Below, one piece after another: positions 53,407 to 62,167 of a stretch of DNA of 64,000 nt. The notes beneath the pieces were generated by a model that was not told the origin of the DNA, searched no databases, and saw only the letters and a list, made by a program, of their open reading frames with translations. Location of the stretch: positions 1,736,001-1,800,000 of the forward strand of contig NC_014960.1 in the NCBI RefSeq assembly GCF_000199675.1. The letters are read 5' to 3'. Source of the stretch: Anaerolinea thermophila UNI-1 (GTDB lineage Bacteria > Chloroflexota > Anaerolineae > Anaerolineales > Anaerolineaceae). Each line of letters begins with the position of its first letter. Position 1 is the first letter of the stretch. Position numbers and translations under genes: made by a program.

Positions 53407-54540
53407 CTACAGGTATCGTTGGGGATCGTCTCCGAATCGGAGAAGTTCTTTAAGTTCTTTACTGTTACCTTCTCTAAACAGAGCAACGATTTCTTTTACC
53501 CGTTGCACCTGCTCTTTGGAACAAACCAATAATGCATCTGAGGTATCCACAATGATCAAATCATTTACGCCAATTGTCACAATGACTCTTTCGGGTTTCT
53601 CAGACACTACGAGAGTGTTGTTTGTGGACAAACCCAAGTGCTTGGATTGATGAAGCACGTTCCCACTTTCATCCGGCTCAAAGACCTCAAAGAAAGAATC
53701 CCATGCTCCAACGTCATTCCATCCCAACCCCTCAGCCGGTAATACCACTGCCCGGCTGGTTTTTTCCATAATACCATAATCTATTGTTTCGGTTTTCAAA
53801 TTCGCCCACTCTTGCTGTACGGCTTTTATCCAATGCCCGGTGTTCCACACCAAGGATAACCTTTCCATTGCATCATATAACTCAGGCATAGACGTTTGAA
53901 TTTCCTGTCTAATTTGATCCACCCGCCAAATAAAAATACCAGAGTTCCAATCGTAGTTTCCACTTTCTATGAAATGCTGAGCAGTTTCACGATCAGGTTT
54001 TTCTGTAAACTTAACCACCCTGAAGGCAGGAAGATTCTCGTAATACCCCAGAAATTCACCACGCTGGATATAGCCATACCCTGTAGATGCACGGGTTGGT
54101 TTAATTCCCAAAGTGACCAAACGTTTCTCCTGAGCCAGTCGATAGGCACTTTTTGCTAAATGCTGAAATGCTTCGACATTCTTGATCACATGATCAGAAG
54201 GCAAAACAATCATCGTGGCTTCAGGATCTCGGGCATAAATGGCTACAGATGCCAACCCCACAACCGAAGCAGTTCCTTTCGGAAAAGGTTCCAGCAAGTA
54301 ATTCTCAGCAGGAATTTCAGGACATTGCAATTGCAATTCCGAGGCTTGTTCCTTTACAGTCACCACAAGAATATGTTTTGTTGAAATCAACCCCTTAAGA
54401 CGCTCAACCGTTTGCTGAAAGAAACTTTGATCTCCGCCCAAGCGAATCATATGCTTTGGATGATGCTGACGGGAAAGCGGCCATAAGCGTGTGCCACCCC
54501 CACCTGCCATAATCACCGCAAAATAATGAGAATAGTCCAT
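53407..54540 (-). CDS. manC: Mannose-1-phosphate guanylyltransferase
   Basis: 377 residues. Nucleotidyltransferase motif FAVIMAGGGGTRLWPLSRQHHPKH at the N-terminus, VLPSDHVI (near 113), FTEKPDRETA with the sugar-phosphate loop, and IDYGIMEKTSRAVVLPAEGLGWNDVGAW. It makes GDP-mannose from GTP and mannose 1-phosphate. No phosphomannose isomerase domain is fused, which gives the short form. It lies between dprA (6 bp) and topA (22 bp) and probably serves the glycan genes elsewhere in the window. Confidence 0.92.
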   Translation of the reverse strand: MDYSHYFAVIMAGGGGTRLWPLSRQHHPKHMIRLGGDQSFFQQTVERLKGLISTKHILVVTVKEQASELQLQCPEIPAENYLLEPFPKGTASVVGLASVAIYARDPEATMIVLPSDHVIKNVEAFQHLAKSAYRLAQEKRLVTLGIKPTRASTGYGYIQRGEFLGYYENLPAFRVVKFTEKPDRETAQHFIESGNYDWNSGIFIWRVDQIRQEIQTSMPELYDAMERLSLVWNTGHWIKAVQQEWANLKTETIDYGIMEKTSRAVVLPAEGLGWNDVGAWDSFFEVFEPDESGNVLHQSKHLGLSTNNTLVVSEKPERVIVTIGVNDLIIVDTSDALLVCSKEQVQRVKEIVALFREGNSKELKELLRFGDDPQRYL

Positions 54541-54546
54541 TTGTTG

Positions 54547-55701
54547 TTACTTTCCTTTTTTCAACAAGGATGAATCATACAATGAAGCATATATCATTGT
54601 ACCAAGGTGTCTGACCAGTCCCTTCAGTTCCATAAAAGTCAAAATAGCAGAAACCTGTTCTACAGGCAAATCAATGGCGATGCTGATTTCATCAATATGC
54701 AATGGTTGTTGTTCCAGCGCTTTCAAAATTTTTTCTTCTAAAGGATCTGCAGGCAAAACTTTTTTTGCCGTTTGTTTTTCCGAGACTCTGGAAAGGTGCA
54801 AATCTTCCAGAATTTCTTCTGCAGAAAGTAATGGAATAGCACCCTGTTGGATCAAACGATTGGTTCCTTTACTCTGCGAAGCATGGATATTGCCCGGAAC
54901 CGCAAAGACCTCTCTACCTTGTTCCACTGCAAATGTGGCTGTAATTAAAGCCCCGCTTTCCTCTCCTGCCTCCACCACAACCGTTGCCAGGCTTAAGCCA
55001 GAAATGATTCGATTTCGTGGGGGAAAATTAACCGCATCTGGCGGAGTTCCAGGGGCATAATCGCTGATCAGTGCTCCCTGCTGGATAATTTTCTCTGCAA
55101 GTTTACTGTGTTCGGGAGGATAAATTCGGTCTAATCCACAACCCAGAACCGCAAAAGTTCTCCCCCCTTCTTTAAGTGCAACCTCATGTGCAACCGCATC
55201 TACACCTCGGGCCAGTCCACTCACCACACAAACTCCATTCCTTGCCAGAAAAGAAGCAACCTCCTCCGTAACCTGACGACCATAAGTAGTCATTTTTCTT
55301 GTACCTACAATGGCAACGGCAATCTCGTCTTGAGGAAGAAGATCCCCTTTGTAGTATAAGACGGGTGGAGGTTGATCAATTTGTTTTAACAAAGTAGGGT
55401 ATTCGGGATCATCCCAAAGCACGTAACAAATTTGATGCTTTTCCAGATAATCGGAAAGGCGCTTAAAAAAATTCGGTTCTTCTCGCAGATGTTGCAAATG
55501 CTGGATAGATTTGGGGGATAAGCCAGCTTCTTTTAATGCCTCCTGGGGAGCATTCCAGGCAATTTCTAAACTGCCAAAATGGTTCAGGAGAGTTCGGAAA
55601 CGAACTGCTCCCACCCCCCTGACCATATTGAAACCAATCCAGTATAAACGAGAATCCACAGGCTCTTTATGCCCACTCCTGAAGATGAACGACCATTTCA
55701 C
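54547..55701 (-). CDS. dprA: DNA processing protein DprA
   Basis: 384 residues from the ATG at 55701, or about 370 from a GTG at 55659 that avoids most of the 35-bp overlap with rimM. A HhH-like N-terminus (LYWIGFNMVRGVGAVRF) is followed by the Rossmann DprA domain (VGTRKMTTYGRQVTEEVASFLA, VVSGLARGVDAVAHEVAL, AVLGCGLDRIYPPEH, FPPRNRIISGLS), and a C-terminal winged helix (PLHIDEISIAIDLPVEQVSAILTFMELKG). It loads RecA on incoming single-stranded DNA during natural transformation, and is also widespread in non-competent bacteria. Confidence 0.94.
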   Translation of the reverse strand: MKWSFIFRSGHKEPVDSRLYWIGFNMVRGVGAVRFRTLLNHFGSLEIAWNAPQEALKEAGLSPKSIQHLQHLREEPNFFKRLSDYLEKHQICYVLWDDPEYPTLLKQIDQPPPVLYYKGDLLPQDEIAVAIVGTRKMTTYGRQVTEEVASFLARNGVCVVSGLARGVDAVAHEVALKEGGRTFAVLGCGLDRIYPPEHSKLAEKIIQQGALISDYAPGTPPDAVNFPPRNRIISGLSLATVVVEAGEESGALITATFAVEQGREVFAVPGNIHASQSKGTNRLIQQGAIPLLSAEEILEDLHLSRVSEKQTAKKVLPADPLEEKILKALEQQPLHIDEISIAIDLPVEQVSAILTFMELKGLVRHLGTMIYASLYDSSLLKKGK

Positions 55702-56230
55702 CGTCTTCCAGGTTCACCGAGAGGATCACTTCTTCAATTGCAGGTAAAAGGATTTCTTTATCCTCCGGAGTATGAACAAGGTATACATCATTTGCCCCGG
55801 TCTCAAGAATTTGCTCAAGGACACCGAGAAATTGTCCCTCGTCGCTAACAACCCTCAACCCTAACAATTGATGATGATAGTATTGCCCTTCTGGTAATGG
55901 AGGAAGTTGGTCAGCGAGAACATAAACAACCGTGTTACGGAAGCGCCCTAACGCCTCGGCATCATCCATGCCCTCAAACTTGATGAGCATGGACTGATCA
56001 GCCCATCGTACTTTTTCGATTCGGACAGGCTCATGGGAATCACCCAAAAAAAGCTGGCGATGAGGTTTCATTCTTTCGGGAAAATCTGTAAGGACATCCA
56101 TGAGCATTTCCCCATGAATGCCGTGTGGACGTCGCAAAAAACCAACCGCAACAAACACAGGCTCACCCTCTACTGGCGAGCCTGCAGTTTGCTTTTTAGA
56201 TCTTGGGGAGGATGATGGCTTACGGTTCAT
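55667..56230 (-). CDS. rimM: Ribosome maturation factor RimM
   Basis: 187 residues. An N-terminal RimM beta-barrel (FVAVGFLRRPHGIHGEMLMDVLTDFPERM) and a C-terminal PRC-barrel (QYYHHQLLGLRVVSDEGQFLGVLEQILETGANDVYLV, with ILLPAIEEVILSVNLEDGEMVV) are complete. A basic Ser-rich 22-residue extension precedes the barrel. It assists assembly of the 30S head. It overlaps khpA by 4 bp in the classical rpsP-khpA-rimM order. Confidence 0.95.
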   Translation of the reverse strand: MNRKPSSSPRSKKQTAGSPVEGEPVFVAVGFLRRPHGIHGEMLMDVLTDFPERMKPHRQLFLGDSHEPVRIEKVRWADQSMLIKFEGMDDAEALGRFRNTVVYVLADQLPPLPEGQYYHHQLLGLRVVSDEGQFLGVLEQILETGANDVYLVHTPEDKEILLPAIEEVILSVNLEDGEMVVHLQEWA

Positions 56231-56466
56231 TTGGGTTCAATCACGTCTAAAGTGGCTTGTTTCTCGTCACGGGCAGCAGCAACGCGCAAAAGCACCCGCA
56301 TAGCATTGGCAACTTTACCACCTTTCCCAATGACCCGCCCCATGTCTTCTCGCGCTACCCGTAATTCAAACTTAATTTTTCCCCCAGGACCTTTTTGTTG
56401 GGTCACTTCAACCTTATCTACCTGATCAACCAGAGAACGTGCAATATACTCGATTAAGTCTTTCAC
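56227..56466 (-). CDS. khpA: KH-domain RNA-binding protein KhpA
   Basis: 79 residues, a single type II KH domain with the GKGG loop in RVIGKGGKVANAMRVLL and the N-terminus KDLIEYIARSLVDQVDKV. It binds RNA and in Gram-positive bacteria partners with KhpB/EloR in cell-division control. Its place between rpsP and rimM is conserved. Confidence 0.94.
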   Translation of the reverse strand: MKDLIEYIARSLVDQVDKVEVTQQKGPGGKIKFELRVAREDMGRVIGKGGKVANAMRVLLRVAAARDEKQATLDVIEPK

Positions 56467-56501
56467 AGACCTGCTCCTTCAAAACAGGACATATCAGGGA
56501 A

Positions 56502-56534
56502 AGGGGATTTCAGGAAAAATTCCTGAAATCCCCT
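56502..56534 (-). other. Hairpin between rpsP and khpA
   Basis: A 13-bp stem (GGGGATTTCAGGA with its complement) with a short A-rich loop lies 13 bp after the rpsP stop. On the minus strand only TTTCCC follows, so it is a weak terminator or attenuator that could set the S16 to KhpA ratio. Confidence 0.6.
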
Positions 56535-56546
56535 AAAATCATACAC

Positions 56547-56894
56547 TTACGAAGCAAGACGAGTTTTAGGATTGGTACCCCGTGTCGCAAAGTAAGCCCT
56601 TGCTTCTTCCAGCAATTTCTCCTTCGGCTCACCGTTCTTAAAGCGGGCAAAGCGATCCATAATGCCTGTGGACTTAAAAAGTTTCAAGACCGCTTCGCTG
56701 GGTTGAGCTCCAACGCTCATCCAGTAATACACCCGATCTTCATCCACCTCAAGCGTGAAAGGCTCCGTGCGAGGATTGTAATGCCCCAGGATCTCAATGA
56801 AACGACCATCGCGTGGAGCTTCGCTGTTGGCAACGACAACACGATAGGTAGGTTGTTTTTTCAAACCAGTGCGGCGCAATCGAATGCGAACCAT
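56547..56894 (-). CDS. rpsP: 30S ribosomal protein S16
   Basis: 115 residues from the ATG at 56894, which has AAGGAG upstream; 41 upstream codons are not part of the protein. The conserved N-terminus VRIRLRRTGLKKQPTYRVVVANSEAPRDGRFIEILGHYNP and WMSVGAQPSEAVLKLFKSTG are present. A C-terminal basic tail of some 30 residues is longer than in E. coli but ordinary in many phyla. Confidence 0.97.
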   Translation of the reverse strand: MVRIRLRRTGLKKQPTYRVVVANSEAPRDGRFIEILGHYNPRTEPFTLEVDEDRVYYWMSVGAQPSEAVLKLFKSTGIMDRFARFKNGEPKEKLLEEARAYFATRGTNPKTRLAS

Positions 56895-57013
56895 GAATTC
56901 TTTCTCCTTCAAATTCTTACAAATTCTCTTAGTTTTGTTATTCTCATGCGATGCCGGCTGTGCGGTAGAGGGTTGCGGGAGGACGCAAATCTCACACAGC
57001 GAAGCATCGATGA

Positions 57014-58336
57014 TCATCCAAACAGATTGGGCAACCCGCGCCCTCCTGTCTTTTGAAACGTCTTAAATAACTTTTGGGCTTCCCGGAACTGCTTGATCAG
57101 ACGATTGACATCTTGCACATCAGTCCCAGAGCCACGCGCAATCCTACGTCGACGAGAAGCATTCAGGATATCCGGATTCAAACGCTCTTCCCGGGTCATG
57201 GAATTGATAATTGCTTCCGTCATTTTCAACTGACGTTCAGCGTCTTTAGGATCTACCATTTTAGCGGCTTGTCCCAATTGCCCTGGTAACATCTCAAGAA
57301 TTTGTGCAAGAGGCCCCAATTTCTTTACCTGCCGCAATTGATTGGCAAAATCCTCAAGGGTGAAACGCCCACTCATCATTTTCTCGGCTTGCTCGCGGGC
57401 AGTTTTCTCATCATAGGCTTGCTGAGCCTTTTCAATTAAGCCAATGACATCTCCCATGCCCAAAATACGAGAAGCCAAACGAGAAGGGTCGTACACCTCA
57501 AGGGCATCGATCCCTTCACCTGTACCGAGGAATTTGATAGGAACCCCGGTAACCGAACGAATTGAAATCGCCGCCCCGCCTCGAGAGTCGCCATCCATTT
57601 TTGTCATGATGAGGCCGGTCAGATTCACAGCCTGGCGGAAACCCTGAGCTACATGAAGTGCTTCCTGACCAATCATCGAATCAACAACCAGTAAAATATC
57701 CGCAGGCGATACTTTGTCCGTAATCGCCTTAAGTTCTGCCATCAGGGCGTCATCCAGCTGAGAACGCCCCGCCGTATCCATGATAATAACCGAATAACCA
57801 CCTTTTTGGGCATGCTCATATGCCTTAGCACAAAGGAGCGGTGGAGCAACTTTTTCTTCGTAATAAACAGGGACGCCCACCTTCTCTCCTAGAGTTTGCA
57901 ACTGTTTGACCGCTGCAGGTCGGTAAGGGTCGGCAGCGACCAGTAAAACCCTTTCGCCTTGGGAGCGCAAAAGCCGAGCCAACTTCGCTGCCGCAGTCGT
58001 TTTGCCGGACCCTTGCAAACCAACCAACATCAATGCTCGCGGCTTTGGCCCCGTTAGATTCAACCACTGAGGCTCACCAAGTGTTTTGATCAATTCTTCA
58101 TGAACAATCTTAATCACCTGCTGGGCAGGATTTAATGCTCGCGAAACCTCTGCACCTACCGCCCGCTCACGCACGCGAGAAACAAAATCCTTTACAACAC
58201 TGTAATGGACATCGGCCTCGAGGAGAGCTAACCTTACCTCGCGCATTACAGCGTCTACATCCTGCTCGGTCAACTTTCCACGCCGCCGCAGGTTCGTAAA
58301 GATTTGCTCCAGCCGTTGCGTTAGTGTTTCAAACAC
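57014..58336 (-). CDS. ffh: Signal recognition particle protein Ffh
   Basis: 440 residues. N domain, then the G domain with GLQGSGKTTAAAKLA, VAADPYRPAAVKQL, IMDTAGRSQLDD, and TKMDGDSRGGAA. The C-terminal M domain has the RRRRIARGSGT arginine-rich RNA-binding region near the end. It targets nascent membrane proteins co-translationally. It starts the ribosomal transcription unit, with a 119-bp gap before rpsP. Confidence 0.97.
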   Translation of the reverse strand: MFETLTQRLEQIFTNLRRRGKLTEQDVDAVMREVRLALLEADVHYSVVKDFVSRVRERAVGAEVSRALNPAQQVIKIVHEELIKTLGEPQWLNLTGPKPRALMLVGLQGSGKTTAAAKLARLLRSQGERVLLVAADPYRPAAVKQLQTLGEKVGVPVYYEEKVAPPLLCAKAYEHAQKGGYSVIIMDTAGRSQLDDALMAELKAITDKVSPADILLVVDSMIGQEALHVAQGFRQAVNLTGLIMTKMDGDSRGGAAISIRSVTGVPIKFLGTGEGIDALEVYDPSRLASRILGMGDVIGLIEKAQQAYDEKTAREQAEKMMSGRFTLEDFANQLRQVKKLGPLAQILEMLPGQLGQAAKMVDPKDAERQLKMTEAIINSMTREERLNPDILNASRRRRIARGSGTDVQDVNRLIKQFREAQKLFKTFQKTGGRGLPNLFG

Positions 58337-58462
58337 AGTTTATTTACCCACATCAATCAATAATCTACCTCCCTCTCGGGAGGCCACGAGTGTCATTTTA
58401 TCCTCAGTAGGCTCATTGGTCAAGAGAGCACAATTATCTCTTTGTATCGCTTCACAATATCA

Positions 58463-58498
58463 TTGACGAATTAATTTGATTATTATAGAATTAATTTT
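58463..58498 (+). promoter_or_regulatory. Promoter and possible self-operator of the ArsR-type gene
   Basis: TTGACG at 58463-58468 and TAGAAT at 58486-58491 are separated by 17 bp. Two copies of GAATTAATTT begin at 58468 and 58488, exactly 20 bp apart (two helical turns), each containing the palindrome AATTAATT. They overlap the spacer and minus-10 region, as expected for an autoregulatory operator. Confidence 0.5.
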
Positions 58499-58510
58499 AG
58501 GAGAATAAAA

Positions 58511-59095
58511 ATGAACGCAGAAATTCAAAACCCATCATCCTCAACAGTAAATGAGTTGTTGGCTTTTTTCAAAGCCTTGTCTGACGCTAATCGATTAAGA
58601 ATCCTGGGGGTTCTTGCCAATCAATCTATGAGTGTTGAGCAAATCTCGACAAGTCTAAACCTGAGCCCCAGTACCGTCTCTCACCATCTTGCCAAATTAA
58701 GTGAGGCAGGATTGGTTACAGCCAAACCAGAGAGTTATTACAACATCTACAGCCTTAACTCCGCCACCCTTGAGGAAATGTCTCAGCGGTTGTTAAGAAA
58801 AGAAAATCTGGTGCAACTGGCAGAAGAGATTGATTTGGAATCATTCGACCGGAAGGTAATTCGAGACTATATGACCCCAACCGGAAAACTTAAAACCATT
58901 CCCGCTCAAGAAAAGAAACTGCTTGCGATTCTACGATACTTGGCACAATCCTTTGAAACGGGAAAAAGTTATTCAGAAAGGGAAGTAAACGAGATTCTCA
59001 AAAAATTTCATGATGATTTTGCCTCTCTTCGACGTTATCTGATTGACTACGGGTTCATGCAACGAGAGAACGGGGTATATCAGCGAATTCGTTAA
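58511..59095 (+). CDS. ArsR-family transcriptional regulator with DUF2087 domain
   Basis: 194 residues. The winged helix (FKALSDANRLRILGVLANQSMSVEQIS ... STVSHHLAKLSEAGLV) is typical of ArsR repressors. The C-terminal domain from about residue 115 (LKTIPAQEKKLLAILRYLAQSF ... SEREVNEILKKFHDDFASLRRYLIDYGFMQR) is DUF2087. No metal-binding cysteines are visible, so metal sensing is unlikely. The ribosome binding site is TTAGGAG. The direct repeat in its own promoter suggests autoregulation. Its target genes are unknown. Confidence 0.88.
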   Translation: MNAEIQNPSSSTVNELLAFFKALSDANRLRILGVLANQSMSVEQISTSLNLSPSTVSHHLAKLSEAGLVTAKPESYYNIYSLNSATLEEMSQRLLRKENLVQLAEEIDLESFDRKVIRDYMTPTGKLKTIPAQEKKLLAILRYLAQSFETGKSYSEREVNEILKKFHDDFASLRRYLIDYGFMQRENGVYQRIR

Positions 59096-59206
59096 GACAT
59101 ACCTTGCTGGCGATTTTTTTATTTTTGGCTCTGGAGTATTTCTTCGGAGCCATTTTCTTTAAGGATATAATTTCACTACCTATCCCCTTTACGAGGCACG
59201 CCTATT

Positions 59207-60310
59207 ATGTACAAGAAACGTTACGAAAAACTCCAATCTCTGATGCAAGAGCATGGTTATGATATTCTTGCTTTGAATCCCGGACCTTCCTTGTTCTATC
59301 TCACGGGTTTGTCTTTTCACTTAAGTGAAAGGCCGGTGGTTTTACTGGTACCAGCAGGCTCCTCCCCAACTCTCATTCTTCCTAAACTTGAAAAAGAGAA
59401 ACTATCTCAGAGTCAAATACCTCTTCAGGGTGTGTTTTTTGAGGACAATCCAGAAACATGGCAAAACGCATTCAATCAAGCAAGTGAACTCTTGCAACTT
59501 TCTCACAAGCGAATTGGATATGAAGCAGTGAGATTGCGTGCATTGGAGTTCTTCTTGCTCATGAAATCTGCGCCCAATGCTGATTTTCTTAACGCCGAGA
59601 GCATCATAGCCACATTGAGAATGAAAAAAGATGCAGAGGAACTAAACCGAATGCAAAAAGCCGTAGAGATTGCACAAAATGCATTATTGGCAACTCTGCC
59701 AATGATTAAACCAGGAAAAAGCGAAAAAGAAATTGCTTCTGAGCTCACAGCACAACTTTTGCGGCACGGTTCTGATCCTGAGTTTCCCTTTTATCCGATT
59801 GTATCGGGTGGGCCTAACAGTGCCAATCCCCATGCAACGCCAACAGAACGAACCCTGCGGACTGGGGATCTGCTGGTAATAGATTGGGGCGCCTCTTTTG
59901 AAGGATATGTTGCCGACCTGACACGCACGTTTGCTATTGGGAAGATTGATTCGGAGCTCCAAAAAATTGCTGAGGTTGTATTAAGAGCCAACGAAGAAGG
60001 GAAAAGAGTTGCCCATTCTCAGATTCCAATTGGTGAAGTCGATAAAGCCACCCGCAAAATCATCACGGACGCAGGGTATGGCGAATTCTTCACACATCGG
60101 ACGGGACATGGCTTGGGTCTTGAAGGACACGAACCCCCTTATATCTTTTCTGAAAACAACCTACTCATTGAAGAAGGAATGACTTTTACAATAGAACCGG
60201 GGATTTACCTGCCCGGAAAAGGTGGAGTTCGCATTGAAGATGATGTTGTGATTACCCAAGAAGGCTGCTATTCTCTTTCTAATCTATCCCGCGAACTGGT
60301 GATGCTGTAA
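59207..60310 (+). CDS. Xaa-Pro peptidase (M24 family)
   Basis: 367 residues. The creatinase-like N-terminal domain (about 1-135) is followed by the pita-bread domain with the metal ligands: Asp in IDWGASFEGYVADLTRTFAI (two Asp, near 227 and 238), His in HRTGHGLGLEGHE, Glu in FTIEPGIY and Glu in GGVRIEDDVV. It cleaves the bond before proline in peptides, or dipeptides of the Xaa-Pro type. It overlaps the MFS gene by one base (TAATG). Confidence 0.92.
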   Translation: MYKKRYEKLQSLMQEHGYDILALNPGPSLFYLTGLSFHLSERPVVLLVPAGSSPTLILPKLEKEKLSQSQIPLQGVFFEDNPETWQNAFNQASELLQLSHKRIGYEAVRLRALEFFLLMKSAPNADFLNAESIIATLRMKKDAEELNRMQKAVEIAQNALLATLPMIKPGKSEKEIASELTAQLLRHGSDPEFPFYPIVSGGPNSANPHATPTERTLRTGDLLVIDWGASFEGYVADLTRTFAIGKIDSELQKIAEVVLRANEEGKRVAHSQIPIGEVDKATRKIITDAGYGEFFTHRTGHGLGLEGHEPPYIFSENNLLIEEGMTFTIEPGIYLPGKGGVRIEDDVVITQEGCYSLSNLSRELVML

Positions 60311-61485
60311 TGCCCACAAATATTCTCCTTGTCGCAATCTCACTGTTCTTTTGGGGAATTGGTGAAGGGTTATTTTCTTACTTCCAACCCGTGTATTTAC
60401 AGCAACTTGGCGCCTCTTCGGTAAAAATTGGGGTTATTTATGGCGCTTTAGGCATTGCGATGACGATTGCCCAAGCCCCGGCAGGATTTCTTGCTGACAA
60501 AATAGGCAATCGTCCGGTGATGTGGGCTTCATGGGTTCTGGGTAGCGCTTCAGCAATCGTCATGGCATTTGCAATGACGGAAAATGTGTTTATTGCTGGA
60601 ATGCTATTGTATGGGCTAACATCTTTTGTTATTGCTCCAATGAACGCTTATATCACTAGCGTTCGAGAAAACTGGAGTATAGAACGTGCCCTGACCACCA
60701 CTGCTATCGCCTTCAATTTGGGAATGATTGTGGGCCCCAAACTTGGAGGAATAATTGCAACTGCCAGTGGCATTAAGAGTATTTATCAGTACTCTGCAGG
60801 ATTGTTTATCATCTCTACCCTGATCATTTTGTTTGCCAAGAAGCCTTCAGAAACAGAAACTCATCCAGAAACACAAAAATCTCCAAAGTTAATAGCCAAT
60901 AGAAAATTTTTCGTCTTGCTGACATCCATAGGGATAAGCACTTTTGCTATGTACTTACCTCAGCCTCTAACCCCTAATTTCCTTAGTAACGAAGCCGGCA
61001 TTTCTATCGGAGATTTAGGAAATTTGGGTACCATAGCCAGCCTTGGAAATGTCCTTATGGCTATGATTTTTGGTGGACTGAAGGGCCCAGATGGGTTTTT
61101 GGTTGGACAAATTTTAGGGATGATCTTTGCTTTTTCGTTTTGGCAAGGGCAAAGTGTTTATGCCTTTGCCCTGGGCTACCTTTTCATGGGTGGTTTTCGC
61201 CTCATGCGCTTAATGGGATTGGCTTTTGCCAGAACCTTGGTCCAAGCAAACGAAACCGGAACCGCGTATGGTTTAATTGAAACTGCCAATGGATTAGCGG
61301 CCTTCTTTGCACCAACAGTCGCCGGATTTCTTTATCAGCAATCCCCCAAGGGGATGTATCTTTATACCCTGATTTTGATAAGTGTGGTTTTTCTTATCAA
61401 TCTTGTATTGAGACTGACTTTTCTAAGACCTCAATCAGGAACAATCGTCACCTCATCAACGTCTGTTTCGGAGAACTTGAGATGA
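60310..61485 (+). CDS. MFS transporter
   Basis: 391 residues with about 12 membrane helices. The cytoplasmic loop 2-3 motif is ADKIGNRPVMWASWVLGSAS, a good match to MFS motif A (Asp-Lys-x-Gly-x-Arg). The substrate cannot be predicted. Being sandwiched, with overlaps, between a peptidase and a metallo-hydrolase suggests export or uptake of a small metabolite, but this is inference. Confidence 0.85.
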   Translation: MPTNILLVAISLFFWGIGEGLFSYFQPVYLQQLGASSVKIGVIYGALGIAMTIAQAPAGFLADKIGNRPVMWASWVLGSASAIVMAFAMTENVFIAGMLLYGLTSFVIAPMNAYITSVRENWSIERALTTTAIAFNLGMIVGPKLGGIIATASGIKSIYQYSAGLFIISTLIILFAKKPSETETHPETQKSPKLIANRKFFVLLTSIGISTFAMYLPQPLTPNFLSNEAGISIGDLGNLGTIASLGNVLMAMIFGGLKGPDGFLVGQILGMIFAFSFWQGQSVYAFALGYLFMGGFRLMRLMGLAFARTLVQANETGTAYGLIETANGLAAFFAPTVAGFLYQQSPKGMYLYTLILISVVFLINLVLRLTFLRPQSGTIVTSSTSVSENLR

Positions 61486-62117
61486 TTTTGGAAATAATCC
61501 CGTTTGAACTTGGACCTCTATCCAATAACACATACCTTGTTGCAGATTCGGAATCACATACCGCCATAATCATTGACCCTGCATTTGGCTCTTCTGCAGT
61601 TGTCAAAACATGTCTGGAGAAACAGTTAACTATCCAAGGGATTTGGATAACCCATGCTCATTTTGACCATATTGGCGGAGTAGAAGCCGTTCGGAAGCAT
61701 TTTCCTCAGGCTCAAATCGCTCTTCACCCCCTTGACCAGAGCCTATGGCAAGACGGAGGAGGATCTCAACTTTTTGGTTTTCATATGAAACCGCTCCCTG
61801 CTCCAGAGGTTTTGCTTAACCATAAGCAAACTCTTCCTCTGGGAACCACTTTCTTTGAAGTTCTTCACACTCCCGGACATACTCCAGGACATGTTTGCTT
61901 TGTACTCCACTCCCAAAAAGTGGTTTTTACAGGGGATTTGATTTTCTATCGCGGTGTAGGAAGAACTGATCTACCAGGCGGAGATCCTAAACAACTCTAT
62001 CAAAGCATCCGAGAACATATTTATACACTACCCTCAGATTACCATCTTTTCAGCGGGCACGGCCCCTCTACCACCGTTGAGGAAGAAAGGATCGAAAACC
62101 CCTACATCTCAGATTAA
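61482..62117 (+). CDS. Metallo-beta-lactamase-fold hydrolase (glyoxalase II-like)
   Basis: 211 residues. Metal ligands HAHFDH (HxHxDH, near residue 63), HTPGHTPGH (third His), TGDLIFYRGVGRTD (Asp), and FSGHGP (final His) are all present. The short form lacking a C-terminal domain is typical of YcbL-like hydrolases that cleave thioesters such as hydroxyacylglutathione analogues. It overlaps the MFS gene by 4 bp. Confidence 0.9.
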   Translation: MILEIIPFELGPLSNNTYLVADSESHTAIIIDPAFGSSAVVKTCLEKQLTIQGIWITHAHFDHIGGVEAVRKHFPQAQIALHPLDQSLWQDGGGSQLFGFHMKPLPAPEVLLNHKQTLPLGTTFFEVLHTPGHTPGHVCFVLHSQKVVFTGDLIFYRGVGRTDLPGGDPKQLYQSIREHIYTLPSDYHLFSGHGPSTTVEEERIENPYISD

Positions 62118-62121
62118 AATC

Positions 62122-62160
62122 ACAAAAATAGCCCGCCATTACAGGCGGGCTATTTCTTTC
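62122..62160. terminator. Bidirectional terminator between the hydrolase and rny
   Basis: A 10-bp stem ATAGCCCGCC with its complement and a 6-base loop, flanked by AAAAAT and TTTCTTTC, so both convergent units may end here. Confidence 0.85.
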
Positions 62161-62167
62161 AAGAGAC

